This document shows positions 10,206 to 23,576 of a stretch of DNA of 64,000 nt, piece by piece. How positions within the stretch are numbered: position 1 is the stretch's first letter; each line of letters opens with the position of its first letter. Source of the stretch: Syngnathus acus (taxonomy: Eukaryota > Chordata > Actinopteri > Syngnathiformes > Syngnathidae); NCBI RefSeq assembly GCF_901709675.1, contig NC_051105.1, positions 12,882,604 to 12,946,603 on the forward strand, given 5' to 3'. The translations under genes were made by a program, and so were the position numbers. The notes beneath the pieces were generated by a model. That model saw only the letters and a list, made by a program, of their open reading frames with translations, ran no database searches and was not told where the DNA came from.

Positions 10206-10684
10206 TGTCAGACTTGGATCAGGGAGAGGATTCGGATGCAGAGTGCCAACAAAAAGGTATTTATTCGAACAGGCTGGAGACAGCAAAAACCAAAAACGCC
10301 TCAAAAAGAGGGAAAACACGGTGGCAAAAACAGAACTGAAAAACACAGAGCTTAGGCTTGACAAAAAGGTAATCTCAAAACTAGGTTCTCTAAGGGGTAT
10401 CTTTAACTCACGCGATCGCTGGTGCTCAAGACGGGACAAGACGCACTGGCACAAGACAAGGGGAAGACACTGGCTAAATACACACAGAAGGGTGAGGACA
10501 CAGGTGCAGACAATTAGGACCAAGGACTCAGGTGCACACAATTGGGATAAGGGAATACAAGTAGAATGACGCACAGAGGAAGGACCCACGAACTGAAACG
10601 AGAGGAGAGTTACCAAAATAAAACAGGAAGCGACAATACGACAAACAGGCAGACAACAACAACCCACAAAACATGAGTATGACA
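10206..10684 (-). mobile_element. Gypsy 5' LTR
   Basis: On the minus strand it starts TGTCATACTC and ends AAGTCTGACA (TG...CA), about 479 bp. It contains a GTGTATTTAGCC promoter-like block and AATAAATACC close to the end. The gag ATG follows about 18 bp downstream. The plus-strand neighbour is the Jockey-group LINE. Confidence 0.75.
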
Positions 10685-10696
10685 CACAATATTACA

Positions 10697-13465
10697 ACTG
10701 AACATTGAGGGCCTCCACACAAACAAGATGTGTGTGATAAGCCAACTGGCCATAAGACACAAAGCTCTCGTCATCCTGCTCCAGGAAACCCATTGCACGT
10801 GCAGACCCACACTTCAATCTAGCTAGCGACTCTAAGCAAGAAGCACGGCCTTACCACTTTTGTCCATGAAAAGCTAAATTAGACCCTTGCCGATCATTCT
10901 TGCATTGACTAAGTGGCTTTGTGTTGACATCGATGGTGTCAAAATTGTCAGCATTTACAAGCCACCGCCGTCGTGACTAATATCAGCAGCCATGCCAGTG
11001 TTCCCCCATCCCTGTTTCTTCTCTGGCGACTTCAACTGCCAGCACATGGATTGGGGTTACCAGCCCAGATGGAGAATGCTTGGTTGACTGGGCAACTAAG
11101 AGCAACCTTGTGTTGCTGCATAACCCTAAGGATGCTCCTAGCTTCTTCTCAGGTCGCTGGAACACCGGAACCAACCCTGACTTGGCTCTTGAGAGTAACG
11201 GTCCTAACATCTGGCAACTGGATAGACGTGTTTTAGAAAAGTTCCCCAGGTCCCAACATCGACCCTCACTTATCATGGCCTCAAGAACCGTGGTCCCAAT
11301 ACCAAGTGAGCCTACAAGCGATGGAACTTCCGCAAGTATACAACTACGTATACAACCTCATCACAAACAAGTTTGCCCAGAACCTTCCACCTCCTGACAC
11401 TAGCCATGTTGATGAGGCATACGAGGACATTTGTGATTTCACCTACGCAGCTGCTGAAGAAGCAATTCCACGCGGGTGTCGAAACAACTACAGGCCGTGC
11501 TGAGATGCGGAGTGCGAAGACTTTTACCAGGCTTTTCTTTGGAGGCCACAGGGCATCAGACACAGCTGACTTTGCTCTACATGCCCGATTGGATCAAAAG
11601 CGGAAAGAATGCTGGTCAGAGGTGGTTAATTCCATCGACTTTACACACTCTAGCCGACTGGCATGGCACATCATCAACAACCTCACGGGCAAATCCAGGT
11701 AATCGCAACGTATTTGCCCCATCTCTGCCAACTCCATTGCCTTGCAACTGGTAAAGAATGGGGTATACAAAACAAAAGATTGTGATGCAGACTACCTCAT
11801 GAACAAAGAAGTGGCTGGACTCTGGAAAATCCCGATGCCCCCTGGTCAAACAATCCCTGGGGACTTCACATCAGAGGAATTTGTCAATGCTGTCTGTCAA
11901 CTAAAACCTGGAAAAGCCCCGGGGCCTGATTCCATCTGCCCGGAGCTGATTACACATGCTGGAGTTGCTCCGAAGTCTTGGTCAAACAAGTTCCTATTTT
12001 CCTGCCTGCATACACTCAAGCTTCCCAAAATCTCGAGGAAAGCGTCTGTGGTTGCTATTCCAAAGCTGCCGAAGCCATTAGGATCCTAAGGGCTACAGAC
12101 CTATCTCTCTTTTGTGTATCCCCTTTAAGACCCTGGAGAGACTTATCTACAACCACGTTGAACCTATGTATCATCAATCCGATGGTTCCCCGTGAGCAAG
12201 CTAGATTCCGACGTGGGAGATCCACCGCAGATCAAGTCACTGTTGATTCAAGTAATTGAGGACAGCTTCTCGGCAAAAGAAAAAGCAGGTGCTGTGTTTG
12301 TGGCTCTTACAGCAGCCTACGACACCATCTGGCATCGCGGCCTTACCTGCAAGCTTTTGCGCCTACTGCCCGACAGGCACATGGTCTCTATGATCATGGA
12401 ACTAGTTCGGAACCGCAGCTTTACCTTTACCACCGGAAATGGCACAAAAAGCAGACTTCGACGACTCCAAAATGGCGTCCCACGGAGATCAGTCCTGGCC
12501 CCTCTACTTTTCAACATCTACGCCTACGACCTGCCAGCAACAACTGCCAACACATTTGCATATGTTGATGACTTGGCACTCATGCATTCCGAAAAAACTG
12601 GCAGGGGTTAGAGGGGACTCTCACACAGGACATGTCGACTCTATCAGATTATCTCCAGAAGTGGAAGCTAAAGCTCAGTACCACAACAAGGTACGCTTAA
12701 CGTACACATTAATGGACGTTCTCTACCTTCCTCTGCCGATCCTACATACCTTGGCATTCAACTCGACAGAGCACTCACGTACTGCCGTCACCTAGAGTCA
12801 CTGTGTAATAAGCTCACAACACATGTCAGGCTCCTGCAAAGATTGGCTGGTTCAAGCTAGAGAGCTGACGGTAAGACACTCAGTACAGCCACTCTGGCCG
12901 TGGTCTATTATGCCGCCGAGTATTGCACACCTGCTTGGTGTCGTAGTGCTCACACCCGTCTAATAGACAAGCCAATAAACGATGCTCTGTCCTTAGTGAC
13001 AGGTTGCCTTCGCCCCACACCAACGGACGAACTGTACATACTTGCAGGCATCCAACCATCTGGGCTCCGCCGTAAGAGAGCCACACTGTCTCTGACCTGC
13101 TGGGCACAGGAGCCCGGTCACCTTCTGCATGACCGTCTTCTCTCGCCAACACCTAGAGGACACTGGCAATTCAAGTCGAGACACCCATTTGTCCCTGATG
13201 CACTGGAGCTGCTGAATGAAGCTGACCAGTCAGACAGCAATGTAACAACTTGGGCAGACAGCAAATGGAACACGGAATGGAAAGAAAGCTCTTCCCGACT
13301 TCGCGGATTCATTGCAGAGGCCAGCCCAACACCACCAGGAATATGTTTCCCCAGACCAGCTGGGGTAAGGCTTAACCGCCTTTGAACTGGTGTTGATCTC
13401 TTCCGCTCAACCATGCACAAATGGGGTTTGGCGCGTACTGTGGCATGCGAGTGTGACACAGAGGA
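10697..13465 (+). mobile_element. Jockey-group non-LTR retrotransposon, decayed
   Basis: The plus strand, in changing frames, reads endonuclease pieces (LLQETHC near 10775, FFSGRWNTGTNPDLAL near 11145), then RT pieces: LKPGKAPGPDSICPEL, FVALTAAYDTIWHRG, RLQNGVPRRSVLAPLLFNIY, YVDDLALMHS (YVDD active site), and a C-terminal AEYCTPAWCRSAHTRLID and LVTGCLRPTPTDELY. It ends in MHKWGLA...CECD, where a zinc-knuckle-like tail should begin. Many frameshifts and stops. The clade within Jockey/I is not decided. Confidence 0.8.
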
Positions 13466-13539
13466 ACAGGATACTTGTGTTAATAGGAATAGGAATGTGT
13501 TTGTGTTCTGTCTGCTTTTTCTTTGGGACTCATTTTGTA

Positions 13540-15592
13540 TATAGATAACCTGCTATATTTTATTGACGCCGTTGCACCAGTGAAGATGAAGGTGATCTCT
13601 GGCAAGAAGAAATCTCCATGGAGAAATGACACCCTGGTTAGAATCGGTAAAAGAGAATGCCGAAAAGCTGAACGCAGGTGGCAAAAAACAAATCTTCATG
13701 TTCATTATGACATCTATAAAGAGAAACTTCATATTTATAATCTAGAATTGAGAAATGCAAGGCAGTCATTTTTCTCTGACATCATCTCCAAAAACAATAA
13801 TAATTCACGTGCCCTGTTTGCTACTGTCGACAGGCTAACAAACCCTCCTGTGTCAGTAGCCCCTGAACTTCTATCCACCAGGGCCTGCAATGTGGATTTG
13901 CCTCCTGGATCTGCCAACAAGCTTTTTGAAAACAGTTTCTAACTGCATGGCCTCAGATCTCCTGCACATTGTAAACACATCACTTGTCTCAGGTGTGTTC
14001 CCACAGGCCCTGAAAACTGCAGTCATCAAGCCACTCCTAAAAAAGAATAATTTAGACAATTCAGTGATGAATAACTCCAGGCCCATATCAAATCTACTGT
14101 TCTTAAGTAAAATCATTGAAAAAGCTGTTTTTAAGCAGCTGACTAATTATATGGCACTAAACAACTGTTTTGATGTCTTTCAATCAGGTTTCCGACCCCA
14201 CCACAGCACTGAGATGGCTCTCGTTAAGGTTTTCAACGATATTCATTTAAACACAGACAGTAGCAAAATCTCAGTCTTAGTATTACTGGATCTCAGTGCT
14301 GCATTTGACACAGTTGACCACGATATATTACGAGAGCGTCTGGAGAACTGGGTGGGACTTTCTGGCACATCACTTAAGTGGTTTGAATCCTACTTAAAGG
14401 ACAGAGACTACTTTGTGTCTATAGGTAACTACACATCTGAACATACAATACAAACATAATCTGTGGGGTCCCCCAAGTTTCAATCCTGGGGCCTCTACTA
14501 TTTAATATTTACATGCTCCCACTAGCTAAGATTATGGAAGAAAACAAAATATGTTACCATAATTATGCGGATGACACACAAATTTATATCACCATATCAC
14601 GAGGAGATTATAATCCCATACGAACACTGATTAAATGCATTGAACAACTCAATGACTGGATGTGCCAGAACTCTCTCCTATTAAACAAAGAGAAAACTCA
14701 AGTAATTGTTTTTGGAGCCAAAGATGAACAATTAAAAGTCACCACTCAGCTTCACTCAGTGATGTTAATTAAAGCCCACAAACCAAGATAGCATCTTGGT
14801 GTAGTTATGGACTCAGACTTGAATTTTAACAGTCACATTAAAACTATTACAAAGTCAGCCTACTACCACCTGAAGAACATATCAAGGATTAAAGGCCTTA
14901 TGTCTCAGCAAGACTTGGAAAAGCTTGTCCATGCTTTTCTTTTTAGTAAACTTGATTATTGCAACGGGGTTTTTACAGGCCTTTCTAAAAAAATCAATCA
15001 GACAGCTGCAGCTGATTCAGAATGCTGCTGCTCGAGTTCTCACTAAAACAAAAAAAAATTGATCATATCACTCCAGTTCTGAGGTCCTTACACTGGCTTC
15101 CTGTCTGCCAAAGAATTAATTTTAAAATACTTCTATTGGTTTATAAGGCTCTGAATGGTCTAGGACCTAAGTATATTTCTGACCTGCTGATCCCTTACGA
15201 ACCATCCAGACCTCTCAGATCGTCTGACACGGGTCTGCTCTCCGTTCTCAGAGTCAGAACCAAACAGGGAGAAGCAGCGTTCAGCTTCTATGCTCCAAAT
15301 ATTTGGAACAAACTCCCAGAGACATGCAGGTCTGCTGTAACTCTCAATGTACGTATTTAAGACAGAACTGAAGACTTCTTTGTTTGCTGCGGCCTATTGC
15401 TGATTTTACCTTTACTTATACTGCACAGATTTTTTTTTACTGATTTTAATTTTAATCAACTGTTTTTTTTAACTGCACCTTGATGCTTTTAATGTTTTCT
15501 TTTTCTTTGATGCCGTCTTGTGTGAAGCACTTTGGATCGCCTGATTGCTGAAAAGTGCGATACAAATAAACTTGCCTTGCCTTGCCTTGTTA
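13540..15592 (+). mobile_element. L2-like LINE, 5'-truncated
   Basis: RT and C-terminal domain on the plus strand. Blocks seen: PWRNDTL, a deletion near 13930, KTAVIKPLLKK, NSRPISNLLFLSKIIEK, FQSGFRPHHSTEMAL, LLDLSAAFDTVDHDIL, a frameshift before the SPLLF block, YADDTQIYI (active site present), and SKLDYCNGVFTGL. The 3' end is a CTTTGGATCGCC motif and a tandem TTGCC tail at 15573-15590. The endonuclease is missing. Confidence 0.85.
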
Positions 15593-15770
15593 TGTTTATG
15601 TTACGTAAATAGAACAGTAAATATCGGGAGTGGGGCTAAACACGTTTTTTCCTAATTCTCCCAGTCCCTTTGAACCTTTAAACAGCTTTGATTTGATAGC
15701 TGATTTTCTTTTCTTTCATTCAAAATTTTAACCTTTTCTTTAATGTCTTTAAATGTTTATATAAAAAAAA

Positions 15771-15985
15771 CTAAAGTCAAGTTTATTCATATAGCCCTTA
15801 ATCACAGACACGTCTCAAAGGGCTTCGCATGCCCACATTTGACAAATATTAACGACGTCCCCTGACCATAAACCCCATAAGCCCAAGGAAAATCGAACTG
15901 GGGAAAAATGAGAAACCTTGAGAAGAGAAGGCAGATGGGAGGATCACCCTTTCAGGATGACCAGGCTGCAATGGATGGTGAGTAG
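15771..15985 (-). mobile_element. L2-type LINE 3' UTR fragment
   Basis: In reverse complement this matches the 3' UTR of the L2-like element ending at 32722: a GACTTTAGTTT tail, TATAGCCC, then the block with GGTTTCTCATTTTTCCCC and CTGTGGTC-like words. No coding sequence is attached. The flanks 15593-15770 and 15986-16526 hold nothing recognised. Confidence 0.7.
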
Positions 15986-16526
15986 GCAACACTTAACGCA
16001 CAATGTTGATGAAAAAATATGAAATTAAGTAGTGTCCATCTAATCAGATGAAGCGCTACAGAAAGTCAACAGTCATCATGGCAATTGAAGAAAAACAATG
16101 CCAAAGCTTAACAAAGTAAACAAAGCCAGTCAGAAATTGACTCAGAAAGTGATATTTCAAACGTTTTCATTGCCTCCAAATACTTTTGTGGTGTGTTTAG
16201 CTTTTTATCATTGTGGGACAGAGTCACTAAAAAAGAAAGACTGCAGCTGCTGCAAGCACCTTTAATTGCTCTTCATTTGCACTCGCAGTTTGCTCCCTCT
16301 TAACGTCCTATTCACAAAGGATTTTGCTCTAATGACATACCAGCGCAAACACGCCCACAAAAAGCTGAGTGCCGTTTGCTCCTGCTTTCACCCAGATTGC
16401 ACACAAGGCAAAGTATAAATGCAGGCTTGCAGTTAGGAAGAGCCTCTTTCACTCATTTCAAATCACAACTCGAAAACTTTTTTAAAACTGGTTACCTAAC
16501 CTATCATTTAGATCTCCCCTTTCAGT

Positions 16527-16730
<204 letters not shown>

Positions 16731-18625
16731 CATTCCAATTGTTATTGTTTTGTTTGTGGTTGTACGATTTTATTATTATTCTGGGTCAAACTGTCTTCTT
16801 TAATGGCATGAAATTATCAGGTCGACAGAGTTTAGGGGAGGGGGGCACGTGATTTCAGACAACATGCCTTGCCCTCGCGTGGATAAGTAACACGGATGAT
16901 TGATGGATGAATGGACGGATGTCTTGCATGTCAGACTCGAAGTGCTCCCTCACATTGCTTTGGTAACGTGAGAAGGGGCTTCTACTGACTAGCAGCACTT
17001 TTACACCTTCTTCCAGTAGGCGTTATTTGCGCACCCAAAACTGTGTGGTATTAGAGCTGGTGTTAGTAAATTAGAGGTTTGTCAATGAGGCTCATTTACA
17101 TAGAGGTGCGCAATTTCTCAGACAATTACCTCATTTAAACATGCTCAAATACCACCGGCTCACTGAGACGCATTCTGCCTGGCATTGTAGTTCGTGACGC
17201 ATTTCACCATCTGCGCGTGCTTTGTGAATTAGATGTTGTGTTTTTGCTCTATTTTCCTGTTTGCGCCATGCAGAAGCGACACAATCTTTTATTGAATCTG
17301 CCTCTGTGTTTTCTTGTGCAGGACGTCCTACCTGCTTATATCTATGCATAAGTATCTTTGCATCGCTGCTCCTGGTTGGGGGGAATAAGGGCAGAAAAGG
17401 TTTCTCTAGGCTCCCAAAAATAATTTAAAAGCAGTGATTTGACGCCCACCCACAAGAAAACCCATCGATGACTAAGAGCTAAACTGTTGCTATAGTTTTG
17501 AACCACAAATGTGCCAATATATTGCTAACTTTAAAAAGCGATGATAATCACACCTACCTTTTTTTAAACCCTTTATCATAAGCAAAACTTGAGAAAGCAG
17601 ATATTTGAGAAGTACAAAAAACAAAACAAAAAAACACTTATACTTTGTGAGAACGAAAAGAGTCAATTTATGCGCCCTATTCTTATCTTTTGGCCATTCA
17701 AACAACTGTTGGCCTACATGTGAGCAATGCATCATTACACAGCACCAAGGCATTTCGCCGAATAACGCTATAACAATGGCAAAGAGCCGTGAACAGCCGT
17801 CAACAATCCTGTGCAATGACTGACTGGACATGATTTAAAATGATGAAATCTCCGGGGATTGCCAGAGATTGTTGAACATATGCATTTCTGCATTTGTTAT
17901 GCGCATTGCTATGGATCTAATTAAGAACCTGGGTCATTTACATCAATGAAAATAAAAGTATGCTTAAAATAGTTTTAGCCGTTAAAATATGATTGGTCAA
18001 ATTTACTTCACTGAGTTTTAATCTCTCGTCAAACATGGTACAATGACCAGTGATTGTAGACCAGGTTTGGATACCACAAATTTTATGACGCCTGCTAACC
18101 AATAATAAAAGATGCAACAAACTATGTAAATAAAGTAAATAAAGTAAAAGAATAGATACAGAGAATGTAAGGAAAGGTAACGCAAAACTGTTCCCTCTTG
18201 GCTAACAACAAAACAATGCATGACACTTTTTTTCCCTGCCATTTTATACTGTTTCCTTAACCTGCCACCAGCTTCCTTCACCCCACCAATAACTCACCCC
18301 ATCAGCTTTTTATGGTAGATGACTGGGTGAGCCTTGAAATCATCAGCCTGCTGTGTTCCCACAGTCCACCCAGATGATTATTAGGGTCAAAAGTCAAAGC
18401 TAAATGTTCTCAGACTATGTGGGCAGTCTTGCAGTTGTAGTTGAAAGTAGTTGAAATATTTCAGGGTCCTGTGGCAACTATTCCTGAAGTACAGCTCACT
18501 ATGCAAGACAGAAAACACAGACACAGAGTTTGACATTCATTTAATCAAGTTCAGACTTCTTCAAGTGTAATCAATAATTTGACTGTAAGATGGCTATAAT
18601 TTTGCCTGCTGTTAATACAAAACTG
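16731..18625. other. Unassigned single-copy-looking region
   Basis: No domain, LINE, LTR or SINE is recognised. The longest frame (17490-17831, minus, 113 codons) resembles nothing and is Phe/Leu rich. A short ATGGATGAATGGACGGATG run near 16900 resembles an RTE-type tail. Host regulatory or intronic sequence is possible but cannot be shown. Confidence 0.5.
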
Positions 18626-18628
18626 TGT

Positions 18629-18720
18629 ACAGTAATCCCTCGCTACATCGCGGTTCGTTTATCGCGGTTTCACTACATCGCGGATTTTTTTTCCAAATTG
18701 AAAAAAAAAATTAAAAGTCA
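18629..18720 (+). mobile_element. Tigger-like DNA transposon end
   Basis: It starts CAGTAATCCCTCG followed by repeated ATCGCGG words, the known terminal pattern of pogo/Tigger elements. The other terminus is not found nearby. Confidence 0.6.
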
Positions 18721-18978
18721 AAATAAAACTTCTAAATTGAGGAATTATAGCACAAAACTTGCCCACACGCCAGCAGAAGGCAAGGAGTGCCCACACAATT
18801 GCAGTGCGTACACTTGTACCTTTTCATAAATAATCGTTCCATGTGTCCCTCATTGATTTTGCCTGTTGGCATTAAAGAGGGGAAAAAATCTGAGCTCTCT
18901 GGCACTCCAGGTCTATCCCAAAAGCTGTTACAAGTCAACAACTCTGACTGCATTTTTAAGTGGTTCTCCTAAAGAGCA

Positions 18979-19105
18979 GTGTGTGTGTGTGTGTCTGCGC
19001 GTGTGTATGCGTGCATGTGTGTGTGCGTGCGTGTGGGTGTGCGTGGGTGTCTTAGTGTGTGTCTTAGTGTGTCAATTAAATGTGTGTGTTTGTGTGTGTG
19101 TTAGT
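18979..19105. repeat. Imperfect (TG)n microsatellite
   Basis: TG units with GC and AG interruptions. A second similar tract is at 19222-19288. Confidence 0.9.
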
Positions 19106-19311
19106 GTCAATTGAATTTGCCCCTGTGGTGAGCATTCCTTACTCTCTCTGTTAGCATTCAGCTCACATAGGTCACAACAGCAGGCTTTTGTGCTCAACAA
19201 GGCCTAGTGTTACTGCACTACAGTAATGTGTGCGTGCGTGCATATGTGTGTGTTTGTGTGTGCGTGCGTGTGTGTGTTGTGTGTGTGTCCACGGCCCACC
19301 CACGTGTGATG

Positions 19312-21000
19312 TCAAATCAAATAAATTTTTATTTGCCAAGTTTGAGCATGCCAACAAGGAATTTGACTCCAGTACATCTCGTTCTCTGTACAACATTTAG
19401 GTAGCTAACAACATTCAGGACAACATGTGCAAAAATTGACAATTATTCTCAAACATCCCCTGATCTTAAACTCCCAGGAGGGCAAGGAAAAACTCAAAAC
19501 TCCTACTAGGGGAAATGAGAAACCTTGAGAAGAGACCACAGATGGGAGGATCCAGGCTGCAATGGATGCAGAGAGGACACGTAGTACAAATAATATAGAC
19601 AATTCAAAGATGAAGCATCGAGAGCAGGACGTTATTGCACAGCAATGTCTCTGAGACCCTAAGAGTGGTGTGAGTTCATCAAAGCGACAGCCTGGGGGAA
19701 GAAGCTGTCTCTATGTCTGCTGGTTTTGGCGTACAGCGCTCGGCAACGCCGTCCGGAGGGGAGTAGTTCAAACAGACTGCAACCTGGGTGAGAAGGGTCT
19801 GTAGAGATGTTACTTGCACGTTTCCTGGTCCTAGACAGGTACAAGTCCCAGATAGATAGGAGGTTGGTCACGATTATCTTTTCTGCAGTCCTGATTGTCC
19901 GTTGCAGTCTGTGCTTGTCTTGTTTGGTGGCCGATCCAAACCAGACAGTGATGGAGGTGCAGAGGATGGACTGGATAATGGCAGTATAGAAGGTCTTCAG
20001 CAGCTCCTGTGGCAGGTTGAACTTCCTGAGCTGTCTCAGAAAGTACAGCCTCTGCTGGGCCTTCTTCCGGACAGAATCTATGTGGCTGGTCCATTTCAGG
20101 TCCCGAGAGATTGTGGATCCCAGGAACTAGAAGGTGTCTGTGGAGAGAATAGTATTGCTGTGGATAGTGAGGGGTGAAAGTGGTGAAGGGTCACGCCTGA
20201 AGTCTACTGTCATTTCCACGGTCTTGAGCGGGTTCAGCTCCAGGTGGTTTTGGCTGCATCAGTGGACCAGCTGCTCCACCTCCTGTCTGTACGCAGTCTC
20301 GTCATTGTCCCGGATCAGTCCGATGAGAGTGGTGTCGTCCGCATACTTCAGGGGTGGCCAACCCGCGGCTCGCGAGCCGCATGCGGCTCTTTGGCTGGTT
20401 TCATGCGGCTCTTTTACGTTCACATCAACATTTGTGTTTATTTTTCGTGCGTATTTGCTTCGCTTGAGTTCAATATGGTATTTTGGTCAAACGCGCATGC
20501 GCGTGAGGTGAAATCCCGCAAAGGAGGAGGGACAAACCCATTTGAGGAGTGTCAATTTCGCTCTCAAAATGGCAAGGAAAAAATGCACAGCTAAACGAAT
20601 ATATGACGATGAACACAGGGCAGAGCGATTGGTTTTGCTGGCTTTTTAATGAATGGCGACTGTGACTACGGGGGCCCATTAGGTCCAGAAAAGCTGACAA
20701 GACCCTAAGCCAGGGGGGGCCAACCCGGCCAAAATGGCAAGGAAAAAATGCACAGCTAAACGAATATATGACGATGACCACAGGACGTTTTTAACAGAGT
20801 TTGGTAGTATTTTCCTTATTTACCTGATCAGCCAGCAGCTGCGTGGCTTCGATCGCATGTGCGTGTAAACAGCCGCCATGACGATCGAGGAGAGCTCACG
20901 TGGTGAATAAAACAGCCGGCAGTTTATGACAAGTGTTTCTAGGAGAGGGCTGCAAGACTCTGTCAACACCGTGACATCAGTACACCAACGTTCATGTCAA
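19312..21000 (-). mobile_element. Rex1-like LINE copy A2, rearranged
   Basis: A minus-strand copy. The 3' UTR with the shared module (about 19435-19570) is followed by the C-terminal [16 protein letters not shown] block and the RT up to the active-site region near 20340. There it is broken by hAT sequence (20349-20798). Endonuclease sequence resumes at about 20799 and ends near 21000. The region between RT and endonuclease is deleted. The coding frames are broken. Confidence 0.8.
20349..20798 (+). mobile_element. hAT-type fragment with duplicated 5' end
   Basis: CAGGGGTGGCCAACCCG at 20349 is a hAT-like terminus. A predicted transposase start (MARKKCTAKRIYDDEHR) begins at 20569. At 20711 a second CAGGGGGGGCCAACCC terminus appears and the same transposase start begins again at 20734, so the 5' end is present twice head-to-tail, the second copy lacking the roughly 200-bp leader. 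No 3' terminus is seen. Confidence 0.65.
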
Positions 21001-21400
21001 TTGGAACCATGCATAGGGTCCCTGTCTCCAAGTCCACTTTAATGTCAATTATTAAATATTAAGTGGCACAGTTGACAAGTAGCACATCAGCATCACCATT
21101 GTGAAGTTGGTGATTTGAATCCAGGCTTCCTTAGTGGAGCTGACTGCCTGATAGATCCCCAGGGACGCTGAGCGTCCGATGGGTGGGATAAAGCCCAGCA
21201 TTTATTTAATGACGGTCCAGTTCCCCGCAGTGGGATAATCCCCTTTACGCATCCTCATCAAGGCAGTAGACATATTTTATTAGACATTTTATATTGGACA
21301 TATATTAGATACTTATTTAGATAGATTTATTTAGATATTAGTGCAGCATTTTGAATCCTGACTGTGACTGGCATTGAAGTGCCTGGCGTAAGACTCTACA

Positions 21401-21545
21401 TCAGGGCTGCCCAAGTCCAGCCCTCGAGCTCCTATCCAGCCTGTTATAGACTGCATCACACCTGATTCAAATCATCAGGATTGTTATCAGGCCTTTGTTG
21501 GAGAAAGGATACACATAAAACAGGCTGAATAAGGGCTCCAATGGA
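21401..21545 (+). mobile_element. hAT-like MITE end
   Basis: A CAGGGCTGCCCAAGTCCAG terminus with CTCGAG and a CACACCTGATTCAAAT block is seen often in non-autonomous fish hAT elements. No matching right end found. Confidence 0.45.
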
Positions 21546-23339
21546 TAAACTGTGATCGCCCCCTCAAGTGACTCCCACCAAGATATTAATCGAGGGTGGG
21601 CGTGGCCATATTCCTCCTTAATTATTTCTCCAAAATGAATGAATAAAGTAGAACATGATAACTATAAATACAGAACCTGGCTTTTGTGTTCTTATAGATA
21701 GACACGCTTCAGGCAGGCACTTCAATAGCATAGGACCAATATACACCCATTACTTTGATCCCTCACCCCACTACCCTAAGAGCACAGGTACTGACACTAA
21801 GGGGCAGGAGAGTGCATTTTGGGAAAATCCTAGCTCCCCAAGTCATAGCTGCCCTAAACAACAAGCCTCACTGAGAATTGTGTTGTAATATTTGTTGAGT
21901 TTTGTGCAGTTTTGAGTCTAAAACTGGACACCATCAAATCATTAGTTTTCCCCCCAGAATTAACGTGGCAGGTTCACTATAGCCATTTAGAGTTACTACA
22001 TTTTCAGAGTTAAGACTATCTGCGGTAAGTTAAAAACAACAATTTGTTCCCTGGGCCTTAAAATATTTGGTAAATAAGATTCTTGAACTGTCAGTTCAAA
22101 ATCATTGTGGATTGTTTTCTGTTTCTGTCAACCTTGTAAAGGGTTGAATGACTCGCGTGAAAATCCAGTTCGCTATCGACCAAGAAACGTGAGAAGAGAA
22201 GCAGGAAGAGAGAACAGAGTGTCTTTAAACCTGCATCCGTGTTTGTGTATGTGTGGCCTATGATCCAAAGTGCTTTGAAGAATAAAGGCTCCTTTCAATA
22301 ATCTGCTGGCTGACATCATCCTGACAGACATTTCCAACCCTAAAGCGATCTCACCAGTCGAGCTCACCTGCTTGTCCTTTACCCTCTCTCCCGAGAAACC
22401 CGCTTTATGCTTCCTATTTAAGCTGTACTTCACTTCTGCTTGACTCCATAAAGTGACACTCCACTACAATAAAACTGCTGTCCCTGTTAGAGGGCCTCCC
22501 ATGGCTCGAGTTGAAAGCTTTATTGACTAAATCCACTCTCACAATAAAACTATGGCAATTGAGTTTGAGTATAAATCTGTGTCGTTGATGAAAAATTTGA
22601 GTTTCGTTTGCAGCAGTGGTGTTTACAGTCATGCCTCAACAAATTGTGACATACTGTATTTGGCTTAGTGTCACAAGAGTAGTGTGAAAGGCTTACTTGT
22701 GGGAATACTTGTGAGGACTTTGCCTACATAAAGCCAATTACTGATCAATGTGGCCGCTGGCCACTAGCTCTACAAAGGTTGTAAAATTGGCTCAGACTCA
22801 CAGAGAATTTAAACACAGTTATACGTATTTAAGTGATTTGTGTACACAATTTGCTTTGTAATGCATTATCCAAATATATTAAGTTGCCTGTTTTCAACAA
22901 ATTTGTACACAGTTGAATGTGAATTACTTGAAACTAAATTAATTTAAGTGAGTTATTTTGAAATGTTACCTTTATAATAATGGATAGTGTTGATTTAATT
23001 TCAATCAACAAGCAAAATGGATTTTGCTTTGGCACTATATCATAGTAGTCTGTATGTAAAAATGATGTCAGCAGTAAAATTCACGCCACTAAAAGAATAA
23101 AAGGACACAAAAGCGATGATTACTTTAGCTACATCTACATATTTGTTACACACGCATATAATATTTATATTTTTAGTATTTATACATTCTTTTCTGTATT
23201 TTATTTATACTATATAGTAACATATAATTTAGATGTTGGAAACTATTATTTAATGTTTTAATAATAACATATGCACTTATATGGTTTCATATACAATTAT
23301 TGATGCACAAAAAAATTCACATTTGAGAGGGTGACACTA
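21546..23339. other. Unassigned AT-rich region
   Basis: No repeat family or domain is recognised. Open frames of 70-90 codons at 21655, 22173 and 22414 show no motif. Confidence 0.5.
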
Positions 23340-23344
23340 CTTCG

Positions 23345-23405
23345 CGGAAATTTCACCACACCCAGATGTGTGTGTGACAATCATTGGGACTTTAACTTTT
23401 AACTT
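23345..23405 (+). mobile_element. SINE 3' fragment
   Basis: TTTCACCACACCCAGATGTG and ATCATTGGGACTTTAACTTT match the 3' part of the SINE at 49085-49235. Confidence 0.6.
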
Positions 23406-23462
23406 TATTTTCACGGGTGGTCTTGGAACCAATTATCCACGATAAACGAGGGATATCTGTGT
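23406..23462 (-). mobile_element. Tigger-like terminus
   Basis: Reverse complement reads ATATCCCTCGTTTATCGTGG then AATTGGTTCC, a pogo/Tigger-type terminal sequence. It adjoins, and partly forms, the 122-bp tandem dimer described next. Confidence 0.55.
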
Positions 23463-23576
23463 ATCACTGTCAATAATATTGCACTGTCCAATTATCGTTA
23501 CACGTTTGTGAGTCTTCACCAGACATCACAATTACAGTTGGCACACAAAATTGTTAGAATACGATAAACGAGGAAT

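Larger units (their letters stand above)
8705..10684 (-). mobile_element. Sushi-like Ty3/Gypsy retrotransposon, 5' half
   Basis: Read on the minus strand: 5' LTR, gag, zinc knuckle and protease, then truncation against the ERV LTR at about 8704. RT, RNase H, integrase and the 3' LTR are missing. The gag type is the one from which vertebrate sushi/Mart genes derive, but nothing here suggests domestication. Confidence 0.85.

Noticed and set aside
18629-23462. One long Tigger element spanning the two termini
   Set aside because: The two ends belong to different subfamilies and unrelated repeats lie between them.
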